25,770 bases of DNA from JANQQZ01 sp039187315 (GCA_039187315.1 JBCCZQ010000047.1:1-25770), one strand, 5' to 3'; positions 6,937 to 16,043 are shown, counted from the first letter of the stretch. Program-made: numbers and translations. Notes: generated by a model from the sequence alone, not told the origin.

Positions 6937-9714
6937 ATGACTGCATCGAACCAAAACCCCGAGCAGCTGGCGAGAGATGTGATCGACGCTCAACTGGACG
7001 CCGCCGGGTGGCAGGTGCAGTCCAAGAAAGCGATGAACGTTCTGGCAGCCCCGGGGGTCGCGGTGCGGGAACTCCAGACCCAGGTCGGGCCGGGGGACTA
7101 CTTCCTCTTCGCCGACGGCGACGCGGCCGGCGTGATCGAGGCCAAGCGGGCCGAGGAGGGCCAGCGTCTCACCACGGTCGAAGGACAGACCGACGACTAT
7201 CGCACGAGCCTCATCAAGGGCCTCAACAACGAGCCTCTCCGGTTCGGCTACGAGGCCACCGGCACGCTGACCCGATTCACCGATTACAGCGACCCCAAGC
7301 CTCGCTCGCGGCTCGTCTTCGGCTTCCACCAGCCCGAGACTCTACTCGAGTGGATGTCCCAGGACCGGACGCTCCGCGCCCGGCTGCACGACATCCCCTC
7401 GCTCGAGCCCGATGGACTCCGAGAGTGCCAGTTCAACGCCATCCGCAACCTCGAAGAGTCCTTCCGCGACGCCAAGCCCCGCGCGCTCATCCAAATGGCA
7501 ACCGGCGCTGGCAAGACCTTCACCGCAATTACCTCGGTCTACCGGCTGCTCAAGCACGCCAACGCCAAGCGGATTCTCTTCCTAGTCGACACCCGCAACC
7601 TAGGCGAGCAGGCCGAGCAGGAGTTCTTGCGGTTCCAGCCGCGCGACGACAACCGGAAGTTCACCGATCTCTACAAGGTCCAGCGGCTCGCAGGCCGTCA
7701 CATCGCCCCCGATGCCAAGGTATGCATCTCCACGATCCAGCGGATGTACTCGATCCTCAAGGGCGAGGAACTCGCCGGCCAGGACGAGGATACCAACCCG
7801 GCCGAACGGAACCTCTCGAAGCCACCGCCAGATGTCGAGTACAACGCCGATGTCCCGCCGGAGATGTTCGACTTCGTCGTGATCGACGAATGCCACCGCT
7901 CGATCTACAACCTCTGGAAGCAGGTCCTCGAGTACTTCGACGCCTTCCAGATCGGGCTGACCGCCACCCCAGACAAACGGACCTTCGGCTACTTCCGTCA
8001 GAACGTCGTCAGCGAGTATCCCTACGAGCAGTCGATCCTCGACGGCGTCAACGTCGGCTTCGACATCTTCCGCATCGAGACCGAGGTCACCAGCAACGGC
8101 GGCGTCATCAAGAAAGACGATGGCTTTGTTGAGGTCCGTGAGAAACTCACACGCGAGCAGCGCTGGCAGCAGATCGACGACGACATCGAGTACGACTCGA
8201 ACCGCCTGAACCGCGACGTGGTCAACAAGTCGCAGATCAGGACGGTCATCCAGGAGTTCCACCGCGTGCTCCCGCAACTCTTCAAGGGTCGCGAAAAGCC
8301 CGACGGCACGTTCGAGGTGCCTAAGACGCTGATCTTCGCCAAGGACGACTCCCACGCGGAGGACATCGTGCAGATCGTCCGCGAGGAGTTCGGCGAGGGG
8401 AACGAATTCTGCAAGAAGATCACCTCGAAATCGGACGAGGACCCCAAGGGCCTGCTCGCCGACTTTCGCAACTCGTACAACCTGCGCGTCGCCGTCACCG
8501 TCGACATGATCGCCACAGGCACGGACGTGAAGCCGCTCGAGTGCCTGCTATTCATGCGTGACGTGCGCAGCAGGGGCTACTTCGAGCAGATGAAGGGCCG
8601 CGGCTGCCGGAGCATCCCGACCGACGACCTGCTCAAGGTCACCCCCACCGCCCGCAACGGCAAGGCATCGTTCATCATCGTGGATGCCGTGGGCGTCACC
8701 AAGACCTGCAAGACCGACTCCCGGCCGCTCGAACGCAAGCGGGGCGAATCGCTCGCCAACCTGCTGCACTCGGTCGCGCTCGGCAACTACAACGAGGACA
8801 CCTATCTCTCCGTCGCCAACCGGCTCACCCGGCTCAACCACCAATTGACAGAGGAACAGAAGCGCGAGTTCGAGACGCTGTCGGGCCAGCCGCTTGAAGT
8901 CGTCTGCTCGGCGCTCATCTCGGCACACGATGCCGATGCTGTCGAAGCCAAGGCGCGGGCGGATGGAGCCATCCCCGCCGACCAGCCCGTGAGCCAGGAG
9001 CAGGAGAAGGCGGCCCGCAAGTCGCTCGCCAAGGACGCCGCCCGGCTGCTCACGCCGGAGGCCCGTGAGTTTGTCATCAACGCCCGGAAAGCGCTCGATC
9101 AGATGCTCGATCCCAACATCGATCGCGTGCTGGCCGCCGAGTGGGACACCGAGTCGATCGACAACGCCCGGCAAATCATCCGCGACTTCCGCACCTACAT
9201 CGAGGCTCGCAAGGACGAGATCACGGCACTCCAGATCTTCTATGACCAGCCCTACCGCCTCCGCGAGATCACCGAGAAGATGGTCCGCGAGGTCCTCAAG
9301 CGGCTGAAGGCCGACCAGCCCTCGCTCGGACCCACCCGCGTGTGGGACGCCTACCGCCAGGTCGAGCAGAACGCCCCGGCCACGCCCAGGCAGGAACTCG
9401 TCGCCCTCGTCTCGCTGCTCCGCCGGATCGTCGGGCTCGACGAACGGCTTACCGACTTCAGCGCCCTCGTCCGCCAGCGGTTCCAGGACTGGGTCTTCAA
9501 GCGGCACTCCGGTTCGGGCGAGAAGTTCACCGCCGAGCAGATGGAGTGGCTCCAGATGCTCCGCGATCACATCGCCACGAGTTTCCAGGTCACCACCGAT
9601 GACCTCGAACTCTCACCCTTCGACGCCCGCGGCGGGCTCGGGCGGTTCTACCAACTCTTCGGGCAGGACTACGAGGCGATTCTGGCTGAACTGAATGAGC
9701 GGCTGGTGGCATGA
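6937..9714 (+). CDS. hsdR: Type I restriction enzyme, R (translocase/endonuclease) subunit
   Basis: This 925-residue protein is the ATP-driven DNA translocase and nuclease of the type I complex. The N-terminal PD-(D/E)xK nuclease domain shows D54 in 'GPGDYF' and E68-x-K70 in 'GVIEAKR'. The SF2 helicase motor follows: Walker A 'ATGAGKT' (188-194), the DEAD-box variant 'DECH' (317-320), motif III 'TATP' (342-345) and motif VI 'QMKGRGCRS' (about 551-559). The C-terminal third resembles the EcoEI_R_C region that docks on the methylase. The length is somewhat above that of the EcoEI (type IB) subunit and well below EcoKI, so the system is probably type IB. The stop overlaps the hsdS start by 4 bp (ATGA). 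Confidence 0.95.
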   Translation: MTASNQNPEQLARDVIDAQLDAAGWQVQSKKAMNVLAAPGVAVRELQTQVGPGDYFLFADGDAAGVIEAKRAEEGQRLTTVEGQTDDYRTSLIKGLNNEPLRFGYEATGTLTRFTDYSDPKPRSRLVFGFHQPETLLEWMSQDRTLRARLHDIPSLEPDGLRECQFNAIRNLEESFRDAKPRALIQMATGAGKTFTAITSVYRLLKHANAKRILFLVDTRNLGEQAEQEFLRFQPRDDNRKFTDLYKVQRLAGRHIAPDAKVCISTIQRMYSILKGEELAGQDEDTNPAERNLSKPPPDVEYNADVPPEMFDFVVIDECHRSIYNLWKQVLEYFDAFQIGLTATPDKRTFGYFRQNVVSEYPYEQSILDGVNVGFDIFRIETEVTSNGGVIKKDDGFVEVREKLTREQRWQQIDDDIEYDSNRLNRDVVNKSQIRTVIQEFHRVLPQLFKGREKPDGTFEVPKTLIFAKDDSHAEDIVQIVREEFGEGNEFCKKITSKSDEDPKGLLADFRNSYNLRVAVTVDMIATGTDVKPLECLLFMRDVRSRGYFEQMKGRGCRSIPTDDLLKVTPTARNGKASFIIVDAVGVTKTCKTDSRPLERKRGESLANLLHSVALGNYNEDTYLSVANRLTRLNHQLTEEQKREFETLSGQPLEVVCSALISAHDADAVEAKARADGAIPADQPVSQEQEKAARKSLAKDAARLLTPEAREFVINARKALDQMLDPNIDRVLAAEWDTESIDNARQIIRDFRTYIEARKDEITALQIFYDQPYRLREITEKMVREVLKRLKADQPSLGPTRVWDAYRQVEQNAPATPRQELVALVSLLRRIVGLDERLTDFSALVRQRFQDWVFKRHSGSGEKFTAEQMEWLQMLRDHIATSFQVTTDDLELSPFDARGGLGRFYQLFGQDYEAILAELNERLVA

Positions 9715-11462
9715 GCACTGCGGATACGAACGACCAGTTCATCGAACGCCCACCGAGGCCGTCTCGATGGAAAACGAGGAGTCGCGATGTCATCGTCGGC
9801 CACGCATCGCTCGCGGTAGGCAACCCTGAACTCCCACTCGCCGAAGGATGGCAGTGGACGTTACTGGCAGATGTAGCCGGAATGGAAAGCGGCCATACGC
9901 CGAGCCGAAATCATCCTGAATGGTGGGACGGTCAAATCCCGTGGATCGGCATCACTGATGCGAGACAACACAACGGTGGGCTGATCCACGAAACCGAGCA
10001 ATACACCAATCAAGATGGCTTGGACAACTCCGCCGCGCGGCTGTTACCAACGGGAACTGTTTGCATCAGCCGAACCGCATCGATCGGCTATGTGGTTCAG
10101 ATGGGTCGCCCGATGGCGACCAGCCAGGATTTCGTCAACTGGGTGCCGACGCGAGCGATCACCTCTGAGTGGCTTCGGCTCGTCTTTGGATGCGGCAGAG
10201 CAACGCTAGCGAAGTTCGGCAAGGGCAGCACGCATACCACGATCTACTACCCCGAGTGGATGTCGGTCCACGTTGCACTCCCGCCGGTTGTCGAACAGCA
10301 TGCCATCGCCGCGAAGGTTGAGGCGTTGTTCAGCGAACTCGATGCCGGCGTGGCGCAACTCGAGGTCGCGCAGGCGTTGCTCAAGCGGTATCGGCAGTCG
10401 GTGCTCAAGGCCGCGTTCGAGGGTCGGCTGACGGCCGAGTGGCGGGAGCAGCGCCGGCGGGAGGCCGAGGCCGCCGGAGAGGAGTTGCCGACGGCCGAGG
10501 ACCTGCTGAAGCAGATCGAGGCGGAGCGGCAGGAGCGGGCCGAGCAGCAGCACGCCGAGTGGCGGCGAGCGGTCGAGGCATGGGAGGCCGCCGGCGGCAA
10601 GGACTCGGGCGAGAAGAAGCCCCGCCGCCCGGCCCGGCCCAAGGACCCGCCACCGCTGACGGAGGCGGAGTTGGAGTCGCTGCCGGACTTGCCGGAGGGG
10701 TGGGCGTGGACACGCGCCGACATGCTCGTTGCAGCCGATCGACCGATTTGCTATGGCATCCTGATGCCGAAGGACAATGTTGATGACGGCGTGCTGTACG
10801 TCAAGGTCCGCGACATGAGGGGAGATCGGATCAATGTTGATGCCTTGCAGCGAACTGCTCCCGAAATCGCAAAGCAGTATGAGCGAGCCTCGCTTGTAGA
10901 AGGTGACGTGCTGTTGGCGATCCGGGGTACGTATGGGCGAGTTGCCCTGGTTCCCCCGGCGCTCGAAGGCGGCAACATCACCCAAGATACTGCGCGGTTG
11001 ACTATCACGCGCCTAGTCAACCGTGACTTCTGTGCGTGGGCACTTCGGGCACCCGAATGCCAGAACTTCTTCAAGCGAGTTGCGAGAGGCGTTGCCGTCA
11101 AAGGCATCAACATTGGTGATGTTCGACTCTGCCCGATGCCACTCTGCTCGGACGAGGAGCAGGCTGAGATTGTCCGGAAGGTAGAGTCTCGACTGTCGGT
11201 GATCGATGACATCGAACACACGACTGTAACTGCATTGGCTGAAGCCAAAGCCCTCCGCCAGAGCATCCTGAAGCGAGCCTTCGAGGGCCGGCTGCTTGAC
11301 CAGGCCGAACTTGAAGCCGTACGTTCGCACTCCGACTACGAGCCCGTCGAACGGCTGCTCGAGCGCATCCGCGAGCAGGCGTCGGCCCAGAAGCCGACCA
11401 AGAAGAAAGCCACGCGGAAGAAGCGAGGCTCGCGCCGGCAGGCCGCGGAGGTGGGCGAATGA
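9711..11462 (+). CDS. hsdS: Type I restriction-modification specificity subunit S
   Basis: This 583-residue subunit recognises the bipartite target DNA. It has two target-recognition domains: TRD1 at about 45-195, opening with 'LAEGWQW', and TRD2 at about 328-480, opening with 'LPEGWAW'. Each is followed by a helical spacer with the repeat motif 'RQS(V/I)LK(A/R)AFEGRL' (228-240 and 516-528). Spacer 1 is extended by a charged Glu/Arg-rich coil (about 241-325), and the protein ends in a Lys/Arg-rich tail (561-576). A 40-residue N-terminal extension precedes TRD1. The TRD-coding DNA is clearly less GC-rich than the spacer DNA, a sign of TRD exchange. It overlaps both neighbours by 4 bp. Confidence 0.94.
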   Translation: MSTADTNDQFIERPPRPSRWKTRSRDVIVGHASLAVGNPELPLAEGWQWTLLADVAGMESGHTPSRNHPEWWDGQIPWIGITDARQHNGGLIHETEQYTNQDGLDNSAARLLPTGTVCISRTASIGYVVQMGRPMATSQDFVNWVPTRAITSEWLRLVFGCGRATLAKFGKGSTHTTIYYPEWMSVHVALPPVVEQHAIAAKVEALFSELDAGVAQLEVAQALLKRYRQSVLKAAFEGRLTAEWREQRRREAEAAGEELPTAEDLLKQIEAERQERAEQQHAEWRRAVEAWEAAGGKDSGEKKPRRPARPKDPPPLTEAELESLPDLPEGWAWTRADMLVAADRPICYGILMPKDNVDDGVLYVKVRDMRGDRINVDALQRTAPEIAKQYERASLVEGDVLLAIRGTYGRVALVPPALEGGNITQDTARLTITRLVNRDFCAWALRAPECQNFFKRVARGVAVKGINIGDVRLCPMPLCSDEEQAEIVRKVESRLSVIDDIEHTTVTALAEAKALRQSILKRAFEGRLLDQAELEAVRSHSDYEPVERLLERIREQASAQKPTKKKATRKKRGSRRQAAEVGE

Positions 11463-13363
11463 GGACCGCTGCCGATCTGATCGAGGAACTGAACGCCGTC
11501 GATGAGAGCGTGAAGATCGAGGCCAAGGCTGGGTCTGAGGTCGGCAAGTCGATGATGGAAACCGTGTGCGCGTTTGCCAACGAACCTGGACTTGGAGGCG
11601 GGTACCTGTTGCTCGGTGTCGAACGCACGCACAACCAACTATTCGATATCGGCTACGAAGCCACGGGGCTGCGAGACCCAGACAAGATGCAGAGCGATCT
11701 GGCTTCCCAGTGTCGATCGATGCTGAGCAAGACGATCCGGCCGGAGATCCAGGTCAGCAAGGTTGGCGACGAGTCGGTGGTGGTGGCGTTCATTCCAGAG
11801 TCACCCCCGACAGACAAGCCGGTGTACATCAGCAGCAAGGGCTTGCCGGGTGGTGCGTTCCGTCGGATCGGACCGACCGATCAGTCTTGCACCGAGGACG
11901 ACCTGCTCGTGCTCTACGAGGGTCATCGCGCTGAGACATACGACACGACGGTCATCTCTGACGGGACACTGGCGGATATCGATCCAGATGCCATTGAGGA
12001 GTATCGCTCGCTCCGTGCGAAGGTGAACCCAGATGCGGAGGAGTTGACCTGGTCAGACGATGATCTGCTTCGAGCATTCGGATGCGTGCGTGACGAAGGG
12101 GAACATCCCCGACCGACCGCGGCGGGTGTGCTGCTCTTCGGCACACCGATGGCACTTCGGCGGTGCTTCCCGATGGTGCGCGTGGACTACATCCGTGTTC
12201 CTGGGAAAGAGTGGGTCAAGGACCCGGACCATCGATTCGATACGGTCGAGATTCGATCGCCGTTGATCACGGCCATCCGTCGCGCGACAAATGCAGTCCT
12301 TGATGATCTACCGAAGTCGTTCTCGCTGCCCTCGGGGGAGATCCAGAGTACCGACGCCCCGATCCTTCCAGCCAGGGTGATCCGCGAAGCGGTTGTCAAC
12401 GCGGTGATGCACCGGAGTTACCGCATCCAGGGCGCGCCGGCGCAGATCATCCGGTACTCCAACCGACTTGAGATCCGCAATCCGGGGCACTCACTCAAGG
12501 CCGAGGAGCAACTCGGCGAGCCGGGCTCGGAGACACGAAACCCGAAGATCGCTGCTGTGCTTCATGAGGTGAACATCGCGGAGACAAAGGGCTCGGGTAT
12601 CCGTGTGATGCGTGAACTGATGCAGCAGAGCAATCTGCTACCACCCACGCTGGACTCGAGCCGCCAGCCCGACCAGTTTGTGGCGACGTTCCTGTTTCAT
12701 CACTTCCTCGGCCCCGCCGACCTGGAGTGGCTCGGCAATCTGACGGGTGAGTCGCTGTCTGACGAAGAGTCGCGGGCTCTGGTCTTCGTCCGCGAGACCG
12801 GGGCCATCGACAATGCCGCTTACCGGGAGATCAACCAGACCGATACGCTGAACGCTTCGACCCACCTTCGACGCCTGCGGGATCTGAGTCTGCTTGAGAA
12901 AAAGGGGTCCGGTAACCGGACGTACTACGTACCTGGGGAGACCCTTGGGCTTCGGCCTGAGTCACCAGCCCCGGCAGAGAGCGAGAAAAGTCACCTGGCC
13001 GGGGCACAAAGTCACCAGCCTAGCGGCGAAAGTCACCAGCCTGGCAACCAAAGTCACCTGGGCGAGCCCAACCAGATCTCGACAAGAGATCTTCCCCCTG
13101 AACTGGCCGAGCGTCTCCCTAAGCCCGGGCAACGTCCGAGCCAAGACGCCCTGCGCACCCTGATTGTCGAACTCTGCGAGTGGCAGCCGTTGACCGCAAG
13201 AAATCTCGCCGTCCTGCTAAATCGACGCGATCACAAGCCGTTGATCCGTGATCACCTTGGTCCGCTTATTGAGAGCGGCGATCTCCGCTACACCATCCCA
13301 GCCATGAAGAGGCACCCTCAACAGGCCTACACCGCAGCCCCAGAGGAGACGAAAAACCAATGA
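11459..13363 (+). CDS. AlbA_2 / HATPase_c_4 putative regulator within the hsd operon
   Basis: This 634-residue protein has an N-terminal Schlafen AlbA_2 domain (about 15-140; 'ESVKIEAKAG', 'GGGYLLLGVE', 'GGAFRRIG'). An HATPase_c_4 type ATP-binding module follows (about 300-400; 'REAVVNAVMHRSY', 'IRNPG', 'KGSGIRVM'). Next come a winged helix (about 435-492), a linker with a four-fold Ser-His heptad (511-533), and a second winged helix at the C-terminus (about 562-625). Proteins of this layout are often labelled 'RecG-like' or 'transcriptional regulator'; no helicase motor is present. Placement between hsdS and hsdM, with ATGA overlaps on both sides, ties it to the RM system. It may regulate expression, act as an accessory nuclease (some Schlafen relatives cleave RNA), or modulate the complex; the sequence does not decide. 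Confidence 0.88.
   Translation: MRTAADLIEELNAVDESVKIEAKAGSEVGKSMMETVCAFANEPGLGGGYLLLGVERTHNQLFDIGYEATGLRDPDKMQSDLASQCRSMLSKTIRPEIQVSKVGDESVVVAFIPESPPTDKPVYISSKGLPGGAFRRIGPTDQSCTEDDLLVLYEGHRAETYDTTVISDGTLADIDPDAIEEYRSLRAKVNPDAEELTWSDDDLLRAFGCVRDEGEHPRPTAAGVLLFGTPMALRRCFPMVRVDYIRVPGKEWVKDPDHRFDTVEIRSPLITAIRRATNAVLDDLPKSFSLPSGEIQSTDAPILPARVIREAVVNAVMHRSYRIQGAPAQIIRYSNRLEIRNPGHSLKAEEQLGEPGSETRNPKIAAVLHEVNIAETKGSGIRVMRELMQQSNLLPPTLDSSRQPDQFVATFLFHHFLGPADLEWLGNLTGESLSDEESRALVFVRETGAIDNAAYREINQTDTLNASTHLRRLRDLSLLEKKGSGNRTYYVPGETLGLRPESPAPAESEKSHLAGAQSHQPSGESHQPGNQSHLGEPNQISTRDLPPELAERLPKPGQRPSQDALRTLIVELCEWQPLTARNLAVLLNRRDHKPLIRDHLGPLIESGDLRYTIPAMKRHPQQAYTAAPEETKNQ
12987..13058 (+). repeat. Four AAAGTCACC repeats at 21-bp spacing
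   Basis: AAAGTCACC occurs at 12987, 13008, 13029 and 13050, each exactly 21 bp apart, and a weaker GAGTCACC lies at 12959. In protein this is the Ser-His heptad linker of the AlbA_2 protein. The unit is a multiple of 3, so gain or loss would keep the frame. Spacing of two helical turns would also put the copies on one face of the DNA, about 300 bp before hsdM. Confidence 0.85.
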
Positions 13364-14841
13364 GTCCGGCCAACACTCTCGTGAATAAGGTCTGGAATTT
13401 CTGCCACTCGCTGCGTGATGACGGCGTGAGTTACGGCGCGTACCTCGAGCAGTTGACCTACCTGATCTTCCTGAAGATGGCCGACGAGTACGCCCGCCCG
13501 CCGCACAACCGGGATCTGGGCATACCCGCGGGGCACGACTGGCAGAGCCTGACGAGCCGATCGGGTGCGGAACTGGAGCGGCACTACATCGAGTCGCTGC
13601 TGGTGCTAGGGCAGGAGAAGGGGCTGCTCGGACAGATCTTCGTGAAGGCACAGAACCGCATCCAGGACCCGGCCCGGCTGGCGAGCCTGATCGACATGAT
13701 CGACCGCGAAGACTGGGCCGTACTCGGCGCGGACATCAAGGGCGACATCTACGAGGGGCTGCTCGAGCGGAACGCCCAGGACACTAAGAGCGGCGCGGGG
13801 CAGTACTTCACGCCGCGGCCACTGATCAAGGCGATGGTCGACTGCGTACGGCCCCAGCCGGGCAAAACGATCTGCGACCCGGCATGCGGTACGGGCGGAT
13901 TCTTTCTTGCCGCGTATGACTTTCTGACCGACTCCGAGAACTACAGCCTGACCCGGGCGCAGAAGCAGGCGCTCAAGTCCAGGACGTTCTTCGGCAATGA
14001 GTTGGTGCCCGAGACCCGCCGGCTGTGCCTGATGAACATGTACCTGCACAACATCGGCGAGATCGGCGGCGACGTGACCGTGAGTTCGCTGGATTCGCTG
14101 GTGGCCGACCCGGGGGAGCGGTTCGACTACGTGCTGACGAATCCGCCCTTCGGCAAGAAGAGTTCGAACAAGATCACGAACTCGGATGGCACAGAGTCCA
14201 AGCAGGCGATGACCTACAACCGGCAGGACTTCAAGGCCACGACCAGCAACAAGCAACTGAACTTCGTCCAGCACATCTTGACGATCCTGAAGGCGGACGG
14301 ACAGGCGGCGGTCGTGGTTCCGGACAACGTGCTCTTCGAGGGTGGCGCGGGCGAAACCGTGCGCAAGACGCTGCTCCAGAAGACCGACGTGCACACGGTC
14401 CTGCGGCTGCCGACGGGCATCTTCTACGCCCAGGGCGTGAAGGCGAACGTGATTTTCTTCGACTCCAAACCGGCCGCCAAGGAGCCGTGGACTAAGGACA
14501 TCTGGTACTACGACCTACGAACCAATATGCACTTCACCCTGAAGACCAAGCCGCTGGGCTACGACGACCTCAGGGACTTCGTCAACTCCTACCGCCCGGG
14601 CGAGCGGGGCTCAAGGCACGAGACCTGGAGCGAGGACAACCCCGATGGCCGCTGGCGGAAGTACTCGTACGACGAGATCATCGCCCGCGACAAAACCAGC
14701 CTGGACCTGTTCTGGCTCAAGGACACGTCGCTGAGCGACCTGGACTCGCTCCCCGAGCCCGACGTGCTCGCGGCGGAGATCACCGAAAGCCTGGAGTCGG
14801 CGCTGTCGAGTTTCCGAGAGATCGCGGCGGAGTTGGAGTGA
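13360..14841 (+). CDS. hsdM: Type I restriction-modification methyltransferase subunit M
   Basis: This 493-residue N6-adenine methyltransferase transfers a methyl group from S-adenosylmethionine to adenine in the target site, working as a complex with HsdS. The N-terminal HsdM_N helical domain (about 1-130; 'YLEQLTYLIFLKMADEY') is followed by the N6_Mtase domain. 'GQYFTPRPLIKAMV' (147-160) is typical of the family, 'DPACGTGGF' (173-181) is the SAM-binding motif I, and 'NPPFGKK' (261-267) is catalytic motif IV. The length matches EcoEI-like type IB M subunits. It comes last of the four coupled genes, although many systems put M first so that protection precedes restriction. Its start overlaps the preceding stop (ATGA). 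Confidence 0.95.
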   Translation: MSPANTLVNKVWNFCHSLRDDGVSYGAYLEQLTYLIFLKMADEYARPPHNRDLGIPAGHDWQSLTSRSGAELERHYIESLLVLGQEKGLLGQIFVKAQNRIQDPARLASLIDMIDREDWAVLGADIKGDIYEGLLERNAQDTKSGAGQYFTPRPLIKAMVDCVRPQPGKTICDPACGTGGFFLAAYDFLTDSENYSLTRAQKQALKSRTFFGNELVPETRRLCLMNMYLHNIGEIGGDVTVSSLDSLVADPGERFDYVLTNPPFGKKSSNKITNSDGTESKQAMTYNRQDFKATTSNKQLNFVQHILTILKADGQAAVVVPDNVLFEGGAGETVRKTLLQKTDVHTVLRLPTGIFYAQGVKANVIFFDSKPAAKEPWTKDIWYYDLRTNMHFTLKTKPLGYDDLRDFVNSYRPGERGSRHETWSEDNPDGRWRKYSYDEIIARDKTSLDLFWLKDTSLSDLDSLPEPDVLAAEITESLESALSSFREIAAELE

Positions 14842-14844
14842 GGT

Positions 14845-15672
14845 ATGGCGGCGGAGCATCGAACCCTGATTCAGCCAGGCGACCCACTCGTGGCGGAGTG
14901 CGCCAACGAAATTTGGACGCTCCGTCCCGCGAAGCCAAGTGAGGTGCCGAACGCAATTGCACTGGACAACCCCGCTCAGGCTAATTGGTTTCCGTGGCTC
15001 GAATCATGGGATCAACCACACGAAGACGCCCATGGGCGACCGCACAACTGCATCATATTCGACAGATACGAGCACCTGAAGAAGGACGAATCTCCGACCC
15101 CCATCCTGCAGTGGCTTGCATTGGCAATGGTAACAGGTCTGCTCAAGGCGCAGCCGTCGACATTTACATCTGGTTTCATGACTGAATCGGAAGGCATCCG
15201 AGTTCAGGCACTCTCAGCATCGCATTGCAATCCGATCAGCACACCCAGTGGGAAACGCTACCTCGAGTGGATTACGATTCCAGCCTCGGATTCGTTAATG
15301 GGTCTCGTGGTGGTCCGTAGCACGTATGGCCAGATGATCGCCATGGCCGATCGCACGAAACCCCTACTAGGTGCAGAGAGTGAATCTCCTAGCGCCGAGG
15401 ACATGCTTGGGGGTCGGTACTCGCTCACCGAAGACATGCTCGCTGTGCTGTGCGCACTTGCCGACCGCCCCAACATGTCCCTCCCTCAGGTCTCGATCGC
15501 CGAAGCGGCAGGCATCCCGCGGTCCACGAGCGGAAAGACACTTATTCTACTTCGTGATCTGAAACTCACCACGCGGCCACACGGACCCAAGGGGGGTGAT
15601 CAGATTACGACGGCAGCGCTCAGTATCCCCGAAGTACGAGAGCACATCCTGAAGTCTGCAGAGCACAGCTGA
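14845..15672 (+). CDS. Unknown protein with C-terminal winged-helix-like region, linked to hsd operon
   Basis: A 275-residue protein I cannot assign. It starts 3 bp after the hsdM stop, so it is very likely co-transcribed. The N-terminal two thirds form a soluble alpha/beta region rich in Trp and Pro ('ANWFPWLESWDQPHED', 'YLEWITIPASDSLMGLVVV'). The last about 75 residues ('LTEDMLAVLCALADRP', 'VSIAEAAGIPRSTSGKTLILLRDL') read like a MarR/ROK-style winged helix that would bind DNA. The codon use is less GC-biased than hsdM. Plausible roles are a control protein of the RM operon or an independent accessory; this is inference from position only. Confidence 0.75.
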   Translation: MAAEHRTLIQPGDPLVAECANEIWTLRPAKPSEVPNAIALDNPAQANWFPWLESWDQPHEDAHGRPHNCIIFDRYEHLKKDESPTPILQWLALAMVTGLLKAQPSTFTSGFMTESEGIRVQALSASHCNPISTPSGKRYLEWITIPASDSLMGLVVVRSTYGQMIAMADRTKPLLGAESESPSAEDMLGGRYSLTEDMLAVLCALADRPNMSLPQVSIAEAAGIPRSTSGKTLILLRDLKLTTRPHGPKGGDQITTAALSIPEVREHILKSAEHS

Positions 15673-15740
15673 GCGATAGCACCTCTGCAAGTCGCCATAT
15701 TCGTCTTCTTCAGCGGTATTCCCCGCAAGGAGACACTTGG

Positions 15741-16043
15741 ATGGCGAGCATTGACTTTGAGCAAGAAGTACTGATCACCCTGGCAGCAGCGGCTCGCAAG
15801 GTACCAGGCCGAGTGCCTGGGAAGCCGGTGCACACCGCGACCCTCGCTCGTTGGGCCACGCGGGGCGTAAATGGGCGGCAACTGGAGACCCTGAAGATCG
15901 GTGGTCGGCTGTTCACGTCTGTGGAGGCCCTGTCGCGGTTTGTGTCTGCACTCAATACATCACCACAGCACGAAAACCACGAAGTCAGACCCACCTCCCG
16001 CAAGACCACGCGCCGTTCGCTGGTGAGAAAGGGGCTCGCATGA
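15741..16043 (+). CDS. DUF1580-like small protein
   Basis: A 100-residue protein whose first 75 residues fit the DUF1580 pattern: 'LITLAAAARKVPG', a helix-turn-helix-like 'TATLARWATRGVNG', 'LETLKIGGRLFTSVEAL' and 'RFVSAL'. This arrangement resembles a MerR/excisionase-like DNA-binding fold, and the family is known mainly from planctomycetes, often near integrases. AAGGAG at 15727-15732, 8 nt before the ATG, is the clearest Shine-Dalgarno in the island. The stop overlaps the next start by 4 bp. An excisionase or transfer-control role is reasonable but inferred. Confidence 0.8.
   Translation: MASIDFEQEVLITLAAAARKVPGRVPGKPVHTATLARWATRGVNGRQLETLKIGGRLFTSVEALSRFVSALNTSPQHENHEVRPTSRKTTRRSLVRKGLA

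Noticed and set aside
11459..13363. Label as ATP-dependent DNA helicase RecG
   Set aside because: No Walker A/DEAD helicase motor is present; the domains are AlbA_2, HATPase_c_4 and winged helices. The RecG name is a common carry-over error for this family.
6937..14841. BREX, DISARM or Pgl-type system because a kinase and a methylase are near each other
   Set aside because: No PglZ, BrxL, BrxC or DrmA/B-like genes are present; the R, S and M subunits define an ordinary type I RM core. The kinase is a separate gene with an unrelated TPR architecture.
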